A stretch of 64,000 nt of DNA from Arthrobacter sp. M2012083. Lineage in GTDB: Bacteria; Actinomycetota; Actinomycetes; Actinomycetales; Micrococcaceae. The position numbers and the translations under genes are program-made. Of this stretch, positions 50,952 through 62,732 are shown in pieces; position 1 is the stretch's first letter; every line of letters begins with the position of its first letter. Below the pieces are notes generated by a model. The model was not told the origin of the DNA. It saw only the letters and a program-made list of their open reading frames with translations, and ran no database searches. The DNA lies in contig NZ_AKKK01000005.1 in the NCBI RefSeq assembly GCF_000281065.1, positions 1-64,000 of the forward strand, given 5' to 3'.

Positions 50952-53630
50952 ATGAAGTCGCAGGAGATCACCAAGCGCTGGGTGGACTTTTTTGTCAACA
51001 AGGGCCACACCGCCGTTCCCTCCGCGTCGCTCGTTTCCAGCGACCCGTCACTTCTCTTCACTGTGGCCGGAATGGTACCTTTCATTCCTTACCTGACCGC
51101 GCGCGAAGAGCCTCCCTACAGCCGTGCAACGAGCGTCCAAAAGTGCATCCGCACCGGAGACATCGAGGAAGTGGGCAAGACCGCCCGCCACGGCACGTTC
51201 TTCCAGATGTGCGGCAACTTCTCCTTTGGTGATTACTTCAAGGAAGACGCCATCAAGTTCGCTTTCGAACTGCTCACCACCAGCGTTGACGACGGCGGCT
51301 ACGGACTACCGGCCGAACTTCTCTGGGTGACTGTCTACGAAGAGGACGACGAAGCCAAGGAACTGTGGCTCAAGAACACCGGAATTCCCGCCGAGCGCAT
51401 CCAGCGCATGGGCAAGGCTGACAACTACTGGTCTACAGGCCAGCCGGGCCCGGCCGGCCCCTGCTCGGAGATCTACTACGACCGCGGCCCTGCTTACGGA
51501 ATCGAAGGCGGCCCGCTGGCCGACGAGACCCGTTACATCGAAATCTGGAACCTCGTGTTCATGCAGTACCAGATTGAGAACGTCCGCTCCAAGGTGGACT
51601 TCGACATCGTTGGCGAACTGCCGCAGAAGAACATAGACACGGGCTTGGGCATGGAACGTCTCGCGATGATCCTCCAGGGCGTCGAAAACATGTATGAGAC
51701 CGATCAGGTCCGTCCGGTCATCGACAAAGCTGCTGAATTGTCCGGGCGCGAGTACACCTCGGCTGAATCTCCGGAAGACCCGCACCACACGGACGATGTC
51801 CGCATGCGCGTCGTTGGGGACCACATTCGTTCTGCTTTGATGCTCATCGCTGACGGCGTCGCACCCTCCAATGAGGGCCGCGGCTACGTGCTGCGCCGGC
51901 TTATCCGCCGCGCTGTACGCGCCATGCGCCTGCTCGGCGTTGAAAAAGCTTGCCTGCCCGACCTCCTTCCCGCCTCCCGCGACGCCATGAAGGGTGTCTA
52001 CCCGGTGGTGGAGACTGACTTTGCCCGCATCAGCCGTATTGCCTACGCCGAAGAAAAGGCGTTCTTGCGCACTATTGCTTCCGGCACGGCCCGCCTGGAG
52101 GATGCAGTAGCCGAATCGAAGGCTGCCGGCGTTCCCCTGTCCGGCGCGGACGCTTTCGCCTTGCACGACACTTACGGCTTCCCGATTGACCTGACCTTGG
52201 AAATGGCAGAAGAGGCCGGGCTCAAGGTGGACGAGGCAGGCTTCCGTGCGCTCATGCTTGAGCAGCGCCAGCGTGCCCAGGCCGATGCCAAGGGCAAGAA
52301 GGGCGGCCACGCCGACCTCAGCGCCTACCAGGAGCTCCTGGGCAAGGGCGAGACCGTCTTCACGGGATACGACGAACTTGAGGGCGAGGCGAAGGTTCGC
52401 GGTATCGTCAGCGGCGGCCGTGCTGTAGCGCACGCATCCACCGGCGACGAGATTGAGTTGGTCCTCAACGAAACCCCGTTCTATGCAGAAGCCGGCGGTC
52501 AGTCAGCTGACACCGGCCTGATCACCGGCGATGGTTTCGTGGTGGAGGTCCTGGACGTGCAGCGTCCCATCAAGGGCCTGAGCGTTCACAAGGCAATTGT
52601 TCGTGAAGGTGAGATCGCTTCCGACGCACTGGTGCGCGCCGCCGTCGACCGTGAACGTCGGCACGCTGCCGAGCAGGCCCACACCGGCACGCACATTGTG
52701 CATGCCGCCTTGCACCAGATCCTCGGGCCGGAAGCCACTCAGCGCGGTTCCTACAACAAGGCCGGCTACCTTCGCTTCGACTTCGCCTGGGGCGAGGGTT
52801 TGAGCACTGCCACACGGTCTGAAATCGAAGAGGTCTCCAACATCGCCATCCGGAACAACTTCCGGGTGGATACCAAGGTGATGGGGCTCGCTGAAGCCAA
52901 GGCCCTGGGCGCCATGGCTCTGTTCGGTGAGAACTACGGCAGCGAAGTCCGCGTGGTGGAGATCGACGGCGCATGGTCCCGCGAATTGTGCGGTGGCACC
53001 CACGTTTCCAACACTTCACTGATCGGCAGCCTTTCCTTGCTGGGCGAACAGTCTGTTGGCTCCGGCAACCGCCGTGTCGAGGCCTTTGTTGGTTTGGACG
53101 CTTTCCGTCACTTGGCAGCCGAGCGCGCTCTGGTTTCCGAGCTCACGGAACTGTTGAAAGTTCCGTCCGGACAACTTGCAGACCGCATCTCCAGCACCCT
53201 GAACAAGCTCAAGGCCACGGAGAAGGAACTCGATCGCCTCCGCAAGGAACAGCTTGCAGCAGCGGCCGCAAACCTTGTTGGTACCGCCAAGGATGCCGCT
53301 GGTGTTCGGGTTGTAGCTCACGACGCCGGTCAGGTGGGTGGAGCTGACGATCTGCGTAACCTTGCCCTTGATCTGCGCAATCGCCTTGGTTCGGAAGCCT
53401 CCACCGTGGCTGTTGCGGGTGTGAGCAATGACCGGCCCGTCATTCTGATCGCTACCAACGAGGCTGCCCGTGAAGCAGGCGTAAAGGCCGGCGTGCTTGT
53501 CCGCCTGGCCGCCGGGATCCTCGGTGGCGGCGGTGGCGGCAAGGACGACGTCGCCCAAGGCGGCGGCACCGACGCTGGGAAGGTCTCCGAGGCCCTCACA
53601 GCGGTGGTGGATGCGATAGCCAAGCGCTGA
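50952..53630 (+). CDS. alaS: Alanyl-tRNA synthetase
   Basis: The 892-residue synthetase has the class II core at the N-terminus (SQEITKRWVDFFVNKGHTAVPSASLVSSDPSLLFTVAGMVPF, NFSFGDYFKEDAI), the editing domain with HTGTHIVHAALHQILG and the zinc site CGGTHVSNTSLIG, and the C-terminal C-Ala domain ending in a glycine-rich stretch (GILGGGGGGKDDVAQGGG). I set the start at ATG 50952 (MKSQEITKRW); the longer reading from 50745 runs through the preceding gene. It is followed 2 bp later by ruvX. Confidence 0.96.
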   Translation: MKSQEITKRWVDFFVNKGHTAVPSASLVSSDPSLLFTVAGMVPFIPYLTAREEPPYSRATSVQKCIRTGDIEEVGKTARHGTFFQMCGNFSFGDYFKEDAIKFAFELLTTSVDDGGYGLPAELLWVTVYEEDDEAKELWLKNTGIPAERIQRMGKADNYWSTGQPGPAGPCSEIYYDRGPAYGIEGGPLADETRYIEIWNLVFMQYQIENVRSKVDFDIVGELPQKNIDTGLGMERLAMILQGVENMYETDQVRPVIDKAAELSGREYTSAESPEDPHHTDDVRMRVVGDHIRSALMLIADGVAPSNEGRGYVLRRLIRRAVRAMRLLGVEKACLPDLLPASRDAMKGVYPVVETDFARISRIAYAEEKAFLRTIASGTARLEDAVAESKAAGVPLSGADAFALHDTYGFPIDLTLEMAEEAGLKVDEAGFRALMLEQRQRAQADAKGKKGGHADLSAYQELLGKGETVFTGYDELEGEAKVRGIVSGGRAVAHASTGDEIELVLNETPFYAEAGGQSADTGLITGDGFVVEVLDVQRPIKGLSVHKAIVREGEIASDALVRAAVDRERRHAAEQAHTGTHIVHAALHQILGPEATQRGSYNKAGYLRFDFAWGEGLSTATRSEIEEVSNIAIRNNFRVDTKVMGLAEAKALGAMALFGENYGSEVRVVEIDGAWSRELCGGTHVSNTSLIGSLSLLGEQSVGSGNRRVEAFVGLDAFRHLAAERALVSELTELLKVPSGQLADRISSTLNKLKATEKELDRLRKEQLAAAAANLVGTAKDAAGVRVVAHDAGQVGGADDLRNLALDLRNRLGSEASTVAVAGVSNDRPVILIATNEAAREAGVKAGVLVRLAAGILGGGGGGKDDVAQGGGTDAGKVSEALTAVVDAIAKR

Positions 53631-53632
53631 CG

Positions 53633-54223
53633 GTGAATTCCAGTACTGACAGTGGCGTCTACCCCCAAGGCATCAAGCTGGGGGTAGACGTCGGTACCGT
53701 CCGTGTAGGCCTGGCCATTTGTGATCCCGACGGGATATTGGCCACGCCGTTCAAGACGGTAGGGCGGGACAGCAAGAAGAATTCCGATGTTCGCGTCGTG
53801 GTCAAGCACGCGGCGGAGTTGCCGGCGGTCCAGATTTTCGTGGGTCTTCCACGGACCATGAGGGGCGAGGAACGCGCGTCTGCGCAAATGGCCATGGACT
53901 ACGCCGACCTTCTTACCAGTGAGCTTCTGCGCGTCGGTTTGGACGTTCCCGTAAACCTCGTCGATGAGCGACTTTCCACTGTTACGGCACACCGCAACCT
54001 GCACGAAGCTGGCATGAGCAGCAAGAACCACCGTAAAGTGGTTGATCAGGTTGCTGCTGCTGGAATACTTCAGCACGCAATCGACATGCAAAAAGCCAGA
54101 GGAACGGACGTTGGCCGCCGAGTGCAGGCACCGGCGCAGTCCGAGAAACCCAGCAGTGCCCCAACGCTGCGGGCTGCCTCAGGCCGTGAATCCGATTCTT
54201 CTAAGAGGGGACTGCAACTGTGA
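53633..54223 (+). CDS. ruvX: RuvX/YqgF pre-16S rRNA nuclease family protein
   Basis: The 196-residue RNase H-fold protein has LGVDVGTVRVGLAICDPDG, VGLPRTMRGEERASAQMA and VNLVDERLSTVTAHRNL, the acidic residues of which form the active site. Homologs act in 5' maturation of 16S rRNA and were first described as Holliday junction resolvase-like. The C-terminal 40 residues are a low-complexity extension. GTG start 2 bp after alaS; its stop overlaps the mltG GTG (GTGA). Confidence 0.92.
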   Translation: MNSSTDSGVYPQGIKLGVDVGTVRVGLAICDPDGILATPFKTVGRDSKKNSDVRVVVKHAAELPAVQIFVGLPRTMRGEERASAQMAMDYADLLTSELLRVGLDVPVNLVDERLSTVTAHRNLHEAGMSSKNHRKVVDQVAAAGILQHAIDMQKARGTDVGRRVQAPAQSEKPSSAPTLRAASGRESDSSKRGLQL

Positions 54224-55899
54224 GCCCGGTCAACAACGACCCCTCCAGCGGTACCGCCGGCGGCGGTATGTCGCTAACCCGCAAAGAGCTGCGGGCGCGT
54301 GAACGATTCCTCGCCACGCAGAACCACAATGTGGTACCCGTTCCTGAAGCGACTCCAGGAGAGGCGGCTCCCTCAGCGGAAGTTGAGCCGGAATTGCCCC
54401 GACCGATCCCGGCCGTTCAACCTGAGCCCGCGACGCCCCCCACACCCGTGGCACCCCCGACTCCCATCGCGCCCCCCACGCCTGTGGCCCCCCCGACTCC
54501 CGCGGCAACCCCAAGTCCTGCCGGTGAGCCTGTCGACCCTGAGGTTCACGCAGCCCAGGTGCTTGGTGGGCCGGAAGGTCATCACGAGGACCTGCACAAG
54601 GAAGACGTCCACGTACACGAGGTCAGTGAACACGAGACCAACGAACACGACCACAGTGACCACGCCGCGGCAGATCACGGTGATATTCACGACGTTCATG
54701 ACCAGCATGAGTTCGCTGCGCATGATGACCACTACCAGCTGGACATCCATGAAGAACTCCACGATGACGTTCATCTGCATGATGAGCACCACCATGACTT
54801 CATTGCCCCTGCTGCCAGCCCGGCGTCCAAGGCCGCCGCGAAGAAGGCCCGTCGCCGTCGTCGCGTCCTGGCCCTCTTGATCACGCTGGGTGTCTTCGTC
54901 GCCGCCATCGCGATCGGTGCGCAGTTCCTGAAGCCCTTGCTGGGTATGGACAGGGTTACCGATTACCCGGGCCCCGGAACGGGGTCGGTGACCATCACCG
55001 TGCCCGAGGGATCCGGTCCCAAAGCCGTAGCCAACGAGCTCGTACAAAACCGCGTGGTTGCAGACTCCGATGCCTTTGTTGAGGCCTTCCTGAGTGAAGG
55101 TGGGGAACTGTCTCCGGGCGACTTCACGTTCCGTACCGAAATGAAGAATTCCGACGCCGTGGCTGTCCTCGTCAACAAGGACGCCGGCAAAGTGATGTAC
55201 TTCGCGCTGAGTGCCGGCTTGCGCATCAATGAGTCCCTGGAGGCCATTTCCAAGGGTTCCGGCATCCCCATACAGCAGCTCAACGCCTTGAACCAGGCGC
55301 CGGCGCAGTTCGGAGTTCCTGCCAAGGCCAAAAACCTGGAAGGCTTCCTTGCCCCGGGCGAATACCGCTTTGAGCTGGGCACGTCCGCCAAGGACATCAT
55401 CCAGAAGCTGGTAACCACCACCCTTGATGAACTCAAAGCCCAGGGTGTTACAGACCCCGCCAAGCAGTACGACACCGTAACCATCGCCAGCATCGTGCAG
55501 GCCGAAGGTGGCCAGGCAGACTACGGGAACGTGGCCGGAGCCATTTACAATAGGCTCAAGCCCAACAATGTGGAAACCAGCGGACTCATCCAGTCCGATG
55601 CCACAGTGACCTATGGCTTGGGCAAGAAGTCGTTCCACCTCACCGAGGAAGAAAAGGCCGACAAGTCCAACGCCTACAACACGTACGCCAATGTCGGGTT
55701 GCCGGTAGGACCTATTGGCTCGCCGGGAAAGACAGCGATTGATGCTGCAGCCAAGCCGACGCAGAACGAATATCTCTACTGGGTGACCATCAACCTGGAC
55801 AGCAAGGAAACCAAGTTCTCCAAGACCTTGGCTGAGCACAACACCTATGTTGAGCAGTACAACGCGTGGTGCCAGGCCAACGCGGGACGGTGTGTGTGA
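54220..55899 (+). CDS. mltG: Endolytic transglycosylase MltG with histidine-rich N-terminal extension
   Basis: The 559-residue protein has a long cytosolic part (1-214), one transmembrane helix (about 215-237) and an external YceG domain (about 255-550) with LEGFLAPGEYRF and the catalytic Glu429 in IASIVQAEGGQADY. MltG cuts nascent glycan strands to set their length. The N-terminal part is odd. A Pro-rich tract has four PPTP units (residues 73-94). Then residues 110-192 hold 23 histidines with many Asp/Glu (VHVHEVSEHE, HDVHDQHEF, HDDVHLHDEHHH). Next come ASKAAAKKARRRRR and the helix. GTG start overlaps ruvX. Confidence 0.93.
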   Translation: MSPVNNDPSSGTAGGGMSLTRKELRARERFLATQNHNVVPVPEATPGEAAPSAEVEPELPRPIPAVQPEPATPPTPVAPPTPIAPPTPVAPPTPAATPSPAGEPVDPEVHAAQVLGGPEGHHEDLHKEDVHVHEVSEHETNEHDHSDHAAADHGDIHDVHDQHEFAAHDDHYQLDIHEELHDDVHLHDEHHHDFIAPAASPASKAAAKKARRRRRVLALLITLGVFVAAIAIGAQFLKPLLGMDRVTDYPGPGTGSVTITVPEGSGPKAVANELVQNRVVADSDAFVEAFLSEGGELSPGDFTFRTEMKNSDAVAVLVNKDAGKVMYFALSAGLRINESLEAISKGSGIPIQQLNALNQAPAQFGVPAKAKNLEGFLAPGEYRFELGTSAKDIIQKLVTTTLDELKAQGVTDPAKQYDTVTIASIVQAEGGQADYGNVAGAIYNRLKPNNVETSGLIQSDATVTYGLGKKSFHLTEEEKADKSNAYNTYANVGLPVGPIGSPGKTAIDAAAKPTQNEYLYWVTINLDSKETKFSKTLAEHNTYVEQYNAWCQANAGRCV

Positions 55900-56750
55900 G
55901 TCGTCGCGCCGCAGTACTCGGGCACCCGATCTCGCATTCGAAATCTCCGGCACTGCACTCTGCTGCCTACACCAAACTGGGCGTGGATATCGAGTACTCG
56001 GCCATCGACGTCACTGTGGAACTCCTTCCTTCATTCATGGACTCGATCCGCGGAGATGACGTTTGGTGTGGCCTCTCGGTAACCATGCCGCTGAAGTCGG
56101 CCATGGTCAAGGAAGTGGATGAAGTCCGCGGCGCCGGCGCCCATCTGGGCGTTATCAACACGGTGGTTTTCGAGCACGACGCCGGGCAGGTCCGTCGGGT
56201 GGGCTACAACACTGATGTTGCCGGTATCGTGGAGGCGGTCCGCTATGCGGGCGTCGTCGCCACACCCCACGCAGCGATCCTTGGTGGAGGTGGGACTTCG
56301 GCTGCGGCCGTCGCCGCTGTGCAGGAACTTGGTGCCCGTCACGTCGACGTTTTCGTTCGCGACGCGGGACGTGCCGGCGATGCGCAGGCCGCCGCGGCCG
56401 CCGTCGGAATTTCCTTGGCCATCCGGCCCCTGACGGAAGCGGCAACTGCCGTGGCCGGCACGGATCTGGTGATCTCCACGCTTCCACCCCGCGCCGCCGA
56501 CTCGTTGGCGGAGGAACTTGCGGCATTGCCCGCCACCGGGGCTGGAGTCCTGTTGGACGTGGCTTACGATCCTTGGCCCAGCCGCCTCGCGGAAGTGTGG
56601 CATGGTCACGGGGGAGCAGTAGTCCCGGGCTTGGAGATGTTGATGTACCAGGCGGCCGAGCAGATCAGGCGCTTCAGCGGCTGTGACGTCGATGCCGCCG
56701 TCATAGATGTGATGTGCGACTCAGTCGGGCTTCCCCGGCGAGTGTTCTAG
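55896..56750 (+). CDS. aroE: Shikimate dehydrogenase
   Basis: The 284-residue NADPH-dependent enzyme reduces 3-dehydroshikimate to shikimate. It has substrate-binding [16 protein letters not shown], catalytic Lys in [15 protein letters not shown] and NTDVAG, and the nucleotide-binding [15 protein letters not shown], although the usual NRT adenosine-phosphate motif reads VRD. That could weaken NADPH specificity. GTG 55896 overlaps the mltG stop by 3 bp (GTGA). It opens the aroE-aroC-aroK-aroB run. Confidence 0.92.
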   Translation: MSRRAAVLGHPISHSKSPALHSAAYTKLGVDIEYSAIDVTVELLPSFMDSIRGDDVWCGLSVTMPLKSAMVKEVDEVRGAGAHLGVINTVVFEHDAGQVRRVGYNTDVAGIVEAVRYAGVVATPHAAILGGGGTSAAAVAAVQELGARHVDVFVRDAGRAGDAQAAAAAVGISLAIRPLTEAATAVAGTDLVISTLPPRAADSLAEELAALPATGAGVLLDVAYDPWPSRLAEVWHGHGGAVVPGLEMLMYQAAEQIRRFSGCDVDAAVIDVMCDSVGLPRRVF

Positions 56751-56776
56751 AAGCCTTACATGGCAGGATTGGTTAT

Positions 56777-57975
56777 ATGTTGCGTTGGTTGACTGCCGGT
56801 GAATCCCATGGTCCGGCCCTGATCGGAATTGTTGAAGGCGTTCCTGCCGGTGTTGAACTCACCAGCGGGCAGATTCGTGACGCGCTGGCGCGTCGCCGCC
56901 TGGGCTATGGACGTGGTGCCCGCATGAAGTTTGAGCAGGACGAGGTCACCATCATGGGTGGCGTCCGGCATGGACTTACCCAAGGTGGCCCTGTAGCCAT
57001 CCAGGTCGGCAACACAGAGTGGCCGAAATGGGAGCAGATCATGTCTGCTGATCCCGTGGACCCTGCGGTCCTCGCCGACCAAGCCCGCAATGCGCCTCTG
57101 ACGCGGCCTCGCCCGGGGCACGCCGACTTCACAGGTATGCAGAAGTATGGATTCGACGAAGCCCGCCCGGTTCTTGAGCGTGCCAGCGCACGTGAGACCG
57201 CTACACGCGTGGCCCTTGGTACCGTCGCTGCACAGTTCCTGAAGCAACTGGGCATCGAGTTGGTAAGCCACACCGTTTCCATTGCCAGCGTGACCGTGCC
57301 CGAAGGCCGGCCTTTGCCGTTGCCGCAGGACGTCATAGCCCTCGACGCCGATCCCTTGCGTTGTTTTGACCGCGAGACGTCCAATGCGATGGTGGCCGAG
57401 GTGGATGCCGCCCACAAGGAAGGCGAAACCTTGGGCGGCGTGGTAGAGGTCCTGGCATACGGGCTTCCCCCAGGGCTCGGCAGCTACGTTCACTGGGATC
57501 GTCGCCTCGACTCACGACTCGCGGCCGCACTCATGGGCATCCAGGCCATTAAGGGTGTGGAAGTGGGCGACGGCTTCCTTACGGCTGCACGCCGGGGATC
57601 TGCTGCACACGATGAGATCCTCAAGGACGGGAATGGCAAGATCGTTCGCCAGACCAACCGGGCCGGTGGCATCGAAGGTGGCATGAGCATCGGTGAAGTT
57701 CTTCGTGTTCGGGCTGCCATGAAACCAATTGCGACCGTCCCACGGGCGCTTCGCACCATTGATGTCAGCACCGGCGAACCTGCCAAGGCACACCACCAGC
57801 GCTCGGATGTCTGCGCGGTTCCGGCAGCAGGCGTGGTGGCCGAAGCCATGGTGGCTTTGGTTCTCGCCGAGGCTGTAGCCGAGAAATTCGGAGGCGACTC
57901 CGTCGCTGAGACCCAACGGAACCTGCAGAGCTACTTGGAGAGCATCCCGGCCACCCTGGACTCGGTCGGCCGGTA

Positions 57976-57976
<1 letters not shown>
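56777..57976 (+). CDS. aroC: Chorismate synthase
   Basis: The 399-residue flavin-dependent enzyme converts 5-enolpyruvylshikimate 3-phosphate to chorismate. Signatures: [54 protein letters not shown], and [33 protein letters not shown]. Length matches the actinobacterial family. I chose ATG 56777 ([12 protein letters not shown]). It lies 26 bp after aroE and shares one base with aroK. Confidence 0.96.
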
Positions 57977-60139
<2,163 letters not shown>

Positions 60140-60183
60140 AGGCCCGGGAAACGCAGCTCGCAAGCCGTAGCCGTATTTGCCGG

Positions 60184-60189
60184 TAGAAT
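60184..60189 (+). promoter_or_regulatory. Candidate -10 of the efp-nusB unit
   Basis: TAGAAT lies in the 155-bp gap after the TPR gene, 106 bp before the efp start, in a region where an independent promoter is expected. No clear -35 is seen. Confidence 0.35.
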
Positions 60190-60294
60190 GGTTCTTGGAT
60201 TTTTGATAAATACGCGCTGGCCGGCCGTTTGGCATGCCTGCTTGGCATAGACAAACTGGCAGCTTGAACCAGTGAGAGAAACCAGAGGATACGA

Positions 60295-60858
60295 GTGGCA
60301 ACCACAAACGACATCAAGAACGGGACCGTACTGAAGCTCGAGGGCCAGCTCTGGAACATCATTGAGTTCCAGCACGTCAAGCCGGGCAAGGGCGGTGCCT
60401 TCGTCCGAACCAAGATGCGCAACGTCATGTCCGGCAAGGTGGTCGACAAGACCTTCAACGCCGGCCTGAAGATTGAAACCGCAACGGTTGACCGCCGTGA
60501 CTACCAGTACCTGTACCAGGACGGCGAAGACTTCGTCTTCATGGATACCCAGGACTACGACCAGATCACAGTGTCCGGTGCCACTGTAGGCGACGCCACC
60601 AACTTCATGCTCGAAAACCAGATGGTCAACATTGCCATCCACGAAGGCACGCCGCTGTACATCGAGTTGCCCCCGAGCGTTGTCCTCGAAATCACCTACA
60701 CGGAGCCGGGCCTTCAGGGCGACCGCTCATCGGCAGGCACCAAGCCCGCAACTGTGGAGACGGGCTACGAAATCCAGGTTCCGCTGTTCGTTGAGCAGGG
60801 CACCAAGGTCAAAGTAGACACCCGCGATGGCAGCTACTTGGGCCGGGTCAACGACTAG
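60295..60858 (+). CDS. efp: Translation elongation factor P
   Basis: The 187-residue protein has the three-domain EF-P fold: [51 protein letters not shown], with the modified-loop residue in the KPGKGGAF tip, then [19 protein letters not shown] and the C-terminal signature ([36 protein letters not shown]). It relieves stalls at polyproline stretches, several of which occur in this window's own proteins (MltG). GTG start; shares one base with nusB. Confidence 0.97.
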   Translation: MATTNDIKNGTVLKLEGQLWNIIEFQHVKPGKGGAFVRTKMRNVMSGKVVDKTFNAGLKIETATVDRRDYQYLYQDGEDFVFMDTQDYDQITVSGATVGDATNFMLENQMVNIAIHEGTPLYIELPPSVVLEITYTEPGLQGDRSSAGTKPATVETGYEIQVPLFVEQGTKVKVDTRDGSYLGRVND

Positions 60859-61268
60859 TGAGCGCACGCGGTAAAGCCCGTAGCAGGGCGCTCGAAGTAC
60901 TTTTCGAAGCGGAGCAGCGCTCCGTTTCGGCTTTCGACGCGATGACAGCGCGCCGGGAGAAGACCGATCTTGTCATCAACCCGTACACGGTGGAAATCGT
61001 GGAGGGTGTTGTTTCCATGCAGGCAACCATCGATGAATTCCTGCAGACCTACGCCCAGGGCTGGACGCTGGAGCGTATGCCGTCCGTAGACCGCATCATC
61101 CTTCGTATCGGCGCGTGGGAACTTCTCTACAATGATGAAGTTCCGGACGGCGTAGCTGTCAGCGAAGCTGTGGCCCTTGCCAAGACGATGTCCACGGACG
61201 AGTCACCGGCTTTCATCAACGGGCTGCTTGGCCGCTTGCAGAAGCTCAAGCCGTCGCTTCTGGCTTAG
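60858..61268 (+). CDS. nusB: Transcription antitermination factor NusB
   Basis: The 136-residue helical protein has the N-terminal RSRALEVLFEAEQRSVSAFDAM and the conserved DRIILRIGAWELLYNDEVPDGVAVSEAVALAKTMSTDESPAFINGLLGRL. It binds boxA RNA with NusE and promotes rRNA transcription. GTG start overlaps the efp stop. A strong hairpin ends the unit. Confidence 0.96.
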   Translation: MSARGKARSRALEVLFEAEQRSVSAFDAMTARREKTDLVINPYTVEIVEGVVSMQATIDEFLQTYAQGWTLERMPSVDRIILRIGAWELLYNDEVPDGVAVSEAVALAKTMSTDESPAFINGLLGRLQKLKPSLLA

Positions 61269-61280
61269 GCATTCATGAGG

Positions 61281-61315
61281 AAAAGGACCCGCATCCACTG
61301 GATGCGGGTCCTTTT
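61281..61315. terminator. Bidirectional terminator between nusB and the PrsW gene
   Basis: AAAAGGACCCGCATCC (61281-61296) and its exact complement (61300-61315) form a 16-bp stem with a 3-nt loop. The A-rich and T-rich ends make it a terminator in both directions, for nusB and for the convergent gene ending at 61339. Confidence 0.93.
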
Positions 61316-61338
61316 GTCTTACCTGTGGGTCCGTTGCG

Positions 61339-62577
61339 CTACTGAAGCACCGCCGCCCTGAGGGAGGGGATGCTGCGCAAGTGTTCCAGTTCATCGTGCT
61401 GGTGAACGTGGACGTCGCGGCCACTGAGGATCCGCTGCCGGGTAAACGCCAATGCTGTGGCCCCTTTGATGAATGATTTCATCTGGTTCCCGCGTCCGCG
61501 CGACGACGCCCAACGAACAGCCTGCCGCCTGCCTCGTGACGTGGCCAGCATCTCCACTTCGGCTGGCGTGAACCAGCCTGCCCGGGCGTACTCCAGGAGC
61601 CGTTGTCGGGTAAGTTTTCCTTCGGCAACACGGAGAAGGATGATGCCTGCGGCAGCGATCAGGAAGATCGGAACCTGGACCACGAAGTACTCCACCAGGA
61701 AGTTCTGCCCCATGCTGTTCCAGCGGTTGTGTAGGAATATTGCGGGTAGCAAACCGATGAAGAACGCCAGGACGGCATAGCCTGAGTGCCATTTCCGGGC
61801 TGCGAAGCCCATGATCAGCCCGGTTGTCCCCGTGAACACTGCGTGGGCGAACGGTGACATGACGCCGCGGAGGATAAAAATCCGGACCAAGTCGGTGCCT
61901 GGATCGGTGGATGAGGCTATTTCGCGTCCAAAGTAGAGGATGTTCTCCGTGAAGGCGAAGCCCGCGGCAATGGTGAAGGCGAAGACGACCCCGTCGACCG
62001 GTCCGTCGAAGTACTTGCGTGCTCCCAGAATCAGGACCAACAACCCCAGGGACTTGGTGAACTCTTCAACGATGGGGGCTTGGACCGTGGCCATGAAGTA
62101 GGTGAAAGCTTCTTCGCTGGAGGTTGGTGCTGCAAGCGCGAAGATCGGCTGGATGAGCAGCGTGCCGGCAATGGAGACCGCGGCGCCCCACGTGAACGCA
62201 AACCACAAGAGCCTCTTTGGCTCGGGTTCCCAGCGATCGATCAGGCGGACGGTCAACAGCACCACGGAGAGTGGAATGAGGGAGGCGATGAATCCGATCA
62301 CAAAACCGGCAATGCCCGTATTGCCCAGGAGGAACGGCACCACCAGCAACAGGCTGCCGAGGACCAGTACGGTTCCCACAATGAGTAGCGGCAGCATGCC
62401 CCAGGTCCTGCGAGCTTGCGGTGCGGGTGGCATCGCCCAGGTTTGCCGGGGGAGGGATGTGGGATTACCAGGAGCCGGCTGATAGTTGCTCGGCTGCACG
62501 CGGCCGATCCAGGTGGGGTTGGCACCAGGCTCGAGATATGGCCGCGGATAGGGTTGGCCGTGGTGGTTCATGGTCAT
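61339..62577 (-). CDS. PrsW family intramembrane metalloprotease
   Basis: The 412-residue membrane protein has a Pro-rich N-terminal tail (residues 1-58), about eight transmembrane helices and a cytosolic C-terminal tail. The PrsW motifs are present: VEEFTKSLG (the EExxK motif), FAFTENILYFGR, and MSPFAHAVFTGTTG with the catalytic His. B. subtilis PrsW cleaves the anti-sigma factor RsiW; the target here is unknown. I set the start at ATG 62577 (MTMNHHGQ). It converges on nusB and is divergent from pyrR. Confidence 0.9.
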   Translation of the reverse strand: MTMNHHGQPYPRPYLEPGANPTWIGRVQPSNYQPAPGNPTSLPRQTWAMPPAPQARRTWGMLPLLIVGTVLVLGSLLLVVPFLLGNTGIAGFVIGFIASLIPLSVVLLTVRLIDRWEPEPKRLLWFAFTWGAAVSIAGTLLIQPIFALAAPTSSEEAFTYFMATVQAPIVEEFTKSLGLLVLILGARKYFDGPVDGVVFAFTIAAGFAFTENILYFGREIASSTDPGTDLVRIFILRGVMSPFAHAVFTGTTGLIMGFAARKWHSGYAVLAFFIGLLPAIFLHNRWNSMGQNFLVEYFVVQVPIFLIAAAGIILLRVAEGKLTRQRLLEYARAGWFTPAEVEMLATSRGRRQAVRWASSRGRGNQMKSFIKGATALAFTRQRILSGRDVHVHQHDELEHLRSIPSLRAAVLQ

Positions 62578-62686
62578 GGGCAAGAGCCTATTCCACAGCA
62601 CGGAGTGTGAGCTTAAACTCACGCTTCGCCACCGTCCCCGATGAGGTGGGAAAGAGGCGCTGTGGTAGTTTTGAAAAGCAAATATT

Positions 62687-62725
62687 CCTTTTTTAATTCC
62701 GTCCCGTGAGGCGGGGAAAGGGGAG
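62687..62725 (+). promoter_or_regulatory. PyrR-binding RNA element next to the pyrR ribosome site
   Basis: TCCCGTGAGGC (62702-62712) fits the core UCCNGNGAGGY of the PyrR-binding loop, and 12 of 14 positions match the longer ARUCCNGNGAGGYU. The loop is closed by CCCG/CGGG with a lower UUCC/GGAA stem. Upstream CCUUU (62687-62691) can pair with AAAGG (62717-62721), which is part of the ribosome-binding site of pyrR at 62733. This suggests translational repression by PyrR when UMP is abundant, as described in mycobacteria. Confidence 0.65.
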
Positions 62726-62732
62726 ACGAGCG

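Noticed and set aside
54373..55953. A 526-codon open frame on the minus strand opposite mltG, with many Val, His and Gly residues
   Set aside because: It mirrors the GC-biased codons and His/Asp-rich tract of mltG, has no family resemblance or ribosome site, and mltG has clear conserved motifs.
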